From: JAHEGP01 sp963751595
GTDB taxonomy: Bacteria > Pseudomonadota > Gammaproteobacteria > Pseudomonadales > JAHEGP01
Direction of reading: 5' to 3'
Assembly: GCA_963751595.1 (NCBI GenBank)
Contig: CAVVVC010000001.1
Location: 186,001-250,000, forward strand
Length of the DNA: 64,000 nucleotides
A model generated the notes under the pieces. That model was not told where the DNA came from, ran no database searches, and was given only the letters and a program-made list of their open reading frames with translations. The position numbers and the translations under genes were made by a program. This document shows, piece by piece, positions 61,932-64,000 of this stretch (the first letter of the stretch is position 1; each line of letters starts with the position of its first letter).

Positions 61932-63593
61932 GTGACCACCGAAGCAATAAAAATACCGGATTTGGGCGGCGAGGAAGCACTCGAAATCGTGGAGATCCTT
62001 GTGGCAGTCGGAGACCCGGTGCAGCAGGAAGACATCCTGCTAGTGTTGGAATCTGACAAGGCTGCCATGGAAATACCCAGCCCCTTCGCTGGCGTTATGA
62101 GCGCGATCGACGTCAAAGTCGGCGACAGGCTGTCCAGCGGGGACGTATTCGCGCAGATTGATACCGCCAGTGATGAAGGCGATGTGGCAGATCAGGCCGC
62201 AGCAAAGTCCGCCGATACCCCCCCGGCAGAACCCGCGGTCGACGAGCAGGATGCTGCCAGCGCTGCAAGCCCGGGCGCTGCGACCGATGCGGGAGCGTCC
62301 GGCGACTCGGAGTTCACTGTGGAAGTACCGGAGCTCGGGGATGATGTTGCCGCCGAAGTGATCGAAGTGCCGGTGGCACCCGGAGATGAGTTACAGGAGG
62401 GTGACATCGTCCTGGTGCTGGAGACCGACAAGGCATCGATGGAAATCCCCACCCCAAGATCGGGCAAGATCAGCTCGGTGGCCGTGAAAGTGGGGGATAA
62501 GGTCAGCCATGGCGACCCCATGCTCACACTTCTGGTGCAGCAATCCGATGTCGCGCTGAGCCCGGCCTCCGGGGAGACCGAGGTCGCAGCTGGGGCAACC
62601 GAGCAAGGCAACAAAGCCGAGCCTGAACCCCCGGCACCCGCAGCTGCGCCGAAGGCCCCCGTTGCTGGTAAAGGTGACAAGCCTGAAGCCTCCCGCGCCG
62701 CCGTCCATGCTGGTCCCGCGGTCAGGAAAATGGCCCGGGAACTGGGTGTCGACCTGGCGGGGGTTACCGGGACAGGCCCGTCCGGTCGAATTCTGAAAGA
62801 AGACCTGCAAAACCACGTCAGGGAGGGCATGGCGAAAGTTGCCAGTGGCTCCGCGCTGCCCGTGGCACCGCCTGCGGCGGTGGATTTCAGCAAATTCGGG
62901 TCGGTTCGGGTCGAGCCGATGACATCGGTGCAAAAGCTGACAGCCGCTAATATGCACAGCAGCTGGTTGAACATACCGCGGGTGAGCCAGTTCGACGAGG
63001 TGGACGTCACTGCGCTGGAAAAATTTCGCGCCGATATGAAACAAGAAATGGAGCAGCAGGGCGTCAAACTGACACCGCTACCCTTTCTGCTGAAAGCCTG
63101 TGCCGCTGCATTGCAAAAAAATCCCGTGTTCAATGCATCCCTGCACCCGGATGGCGAGCACTTGATATTCAAGGAGTATGTCCATATCGGGGTGGCGGTG
63201 GATACGCCCTCGGGCCTGTTGGTACCGGTGTTACGGGATGTCGATAAAAAAAGCCTGTCGGAGCTGGCGCAGGAATCTAACGAGCTTGCGCTTCGCGCCA
63301 AGGGGCGCAAATTGAAGCGCGAAGATATGCAGGGTGGGTGCTTTACGATTTCCAGCCTTGGCAATATTGGCGGTACCGGATTTACGCCGATAATCAACGC
63401 GCCCGAACTTGCCATACTGGGGGTGTCGAGGTTGACGGTGAAGCCGGTTTGGAATGGCAAGAAATTCAAGCCCCGTAAAATGCTGCCCTTGACCCTTGCC
63501 TACGATCATCGAGCCATCAATGGTGCTGTGGCGGGTCGCTTCATGCACGACCTCGGCCTGATCCTCGCCGATGTGCGCAGGCTACTGATTTAG
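61932..63593 (+). CDS. aceF: Dihydrolipoamide acetyltransferase, pyruvate dehydrogenase E2
   Basis: I start at the GTG at 61932, which has AAGGGA ten bases upstream and gives VTTEAIKIPDLGG, the usual N-terminus; an in-frame TTG at 61905 is an alternative. The product of about 553 residues has two lipoyl domains (lipoylated Lys in LESDKAAME and LETDKASME), Ala/Pro linkers, an E3-binding domain (AGPAVRKMARELGVDLAGVT) and the catalytic domain ending with the DHRAINGAVAGRF motif. Two lipoyl domains is intermediate between the one of many bacteria and three of Escherichia. Confidence 0.97.
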   Translation: MTTEAIKIPDLGGEEALEIVEILVAVGDPVQQEDILLVLESDKAAMEIPSPFAGVMSAIDVKVGDRLSSGDVFAQIDTASDEGDVADQAAAKSADTPPAEPAVDEQDAASAASPGAATDAGASGDSEFTVEVPELGDDVAAEVIEVPVAPGDELQEGDIVLVLETDKASMEIPTPRSGKISSVAVKVGDKVSHGDPMLTLLVQQSDVALSPASGETEVAAGATEQGNKAEPEPPAPAAAPKAPVAGKGDKPEASRAAVHAGPAVRKMARELGVDLAGVTGTGPSGRILKEDLQNHVREGMAKVASGSALPVAPPAAVDFSKFGSVRVEPMTSVQKLTAANMHSSWLNIPRVSQFDEVDVTALEKFRADMKQEMEQQGVKLTPLPFLLKACAAALQKNPVFNASLHPDGEHLIFKEYVHIGVAVDTPSGLLVPVLRDVDKKSLSELAQESNELALRAKGRKLKREDMQGGCFTISSLGNIGGTGFTPIINAPELAILGVSRLTVKPVWNGKKFKPRKMLPLTLAYDHRAINGAVAGRFMHDLGLILADVRRLLI

Positions 63594-63727
63594 TAGGTAA
63601 TGGTGGTGACCAGAGGACGACGGTTTCCCGACGGCAGCCCCCGTTGCCCTGCAGCAGCCCTCCAATCAGTCGCTGCTGGTGCTGTTGGAGGCCAGGCGCA
63701 CGGGGGCGTGACGGGTAGGTTGGTGGC

Positions 63728-64000
63728 ATGATCGGACACCACCACCATCACGATCACGGCAGTGGTACCGCCCACTACAATCGGATGTTTGCCATCGGGG
63801 TTGGGTTAAACCTCGCCTACGTCTTCCTGGAAGCCGGGGTAGGCCTGGCAATAGGTTCGCTGGCCCTGTTGGCGGATGCGGGGCACAATCTCAGCGATGT
63901 GCTAAGCCTGTTGCTGGCTTGGTCAGCTGCTTGGCTGGCGACACGCCCTCCCACCCGTCAGCGAAGCTACGGTTTTCGGCGGGCGACGATACTGGCTTCG
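63728..64000 (+). CDS. Cation diffusion facilitator (CzcD/ZitB-like), 3' partial
   Basis: The ATG at 63728 opens a frame running off the window end (91 codons). It begins with a metal-binding His cluster (MIGHHHHHDHGSG), then a first helix (MFAIGVGLNLAYVFLEAGVG) and the CDF signature SLALLADAGHNLSDVLSLLL, with the Asp and His of the transport site. CDF proteins export zinc, cadmium or cobalt by proton antiport. It follows aceF after a 134-base gap with no clear promoter. Confidence 0.92.
   Translation, partial: MIGHHHHHDHGSGTAHYNRMFAIGVGLNLAYVFLEAGVGLAIGSLALLADAGHNLSDVLSLLLAWSAAWLATRPPTRQRSYGFRRATILAS

Noticed and set aside
62192..63469. 425-codon minus-strand frame opposite aceF
   Set aside because: Ser/Thr/Ala-rich low-complexity translation that mirrors aceF codons; no motif, no start signal.
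1..64000. Mobile elements, CRISPR arrays, tRNA or rRNA genes
   Set aside because: I looked for transposase motifs, regularly spaced direct repeats and tRNA-like cloverleaf ends and saw none that held up; the only tandem array is the short one at 25941-25995.

Overview
The window is high-GC DNA packed with long ORFs on both strands. I see no tRNA, rRNA, CRISPR array, insertion sequence or prophage gene. The gene content suggests a free-living, aerobic, probably marine Gammaproteobacterium: type II secretion, homodimeric AceE with AceF, NadA, TusA, BepA, fatty acid cis/trans isomerase and a PQQ alcohol dehydrogenase. A Cellvibrionales/Halieaceae-type organism is my best guess. That is inference from gene content, not from a search.

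Layout. 1-3501: the 3' end of a type II secretion operon (gspK partial, gspL, gspM, gspN). 3498-4478: apbE, translationally overlapping gspN. 4690-14087 (+): a periplasmic protein, three TPR proteins (two of them lipoproteins), a small protein, an ExbB/TolQ-type channel, two ExbD-type proteins and a TonB-like protein with an AgmX-type C-terminus. Facing it, 17575-14340 (-): two outer-membrane beta-barrels (one with an SH3 domain), a TlpA-like thioredoxin, a DUF4266 lipoprotein ending in GCGCN and a DUF3570 barrel. Together these have the parts of an inner-membrane motor, a periplasmic linker and outer-membrane barrels, as in Agl-Glt-type machines.

17585-25918: a divergent export cluster with haem-binding motifs: an HzsA-like lipoprotein (-), then three (+) genes, namely a CxxCH protein, a LamG/CxxCH lipoprotein and a Tat-exported protein. 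A short tandem repeat separates it from a PQQ-dependent alcohol dehydrogenase with a fused cytochrome domain and its dihaem cytochrome c (26001-28924, -). 29750-37556 (+): a giant MscK-type channel, a second MscS-type channel whose signal peptide is out of frame with its body, and Cti. 37601-46652: a site-2 protease with CBS domains, nadA, bepA with a DUF3124 gene, tusA, a PerM-type permease and an M16 lipoprotein protease.

46886-56855: the least ordinary metabolic region. On (+): a KASIII-like synthase, an acyl carrier protein, a FabZ-like dehydratase, a FabL-like SDR and a double-GNAT protein. On (-): a glutamine-dependent asparagine synthetase homologue, a second acyl carrier protein, an AMP-forming acyl ligase, a HemK-like methyltransferase and an NAD synthetase homologue. 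It looks like a dedicated acyl-amide type biosynthetic locus. Next is a protein with two receiver domains joined through a membrane segment to an OmpA-like domain (57284-58984), then aceE-aceF, and the start of a cation diffusion facilitator gene at the right edge.

The main candidates for something undescribed are the motor and barrel cluster, the acyl/amidotransferase locus, the HzsA-like cluster and the REC-REC-TM-OmpA fusion.
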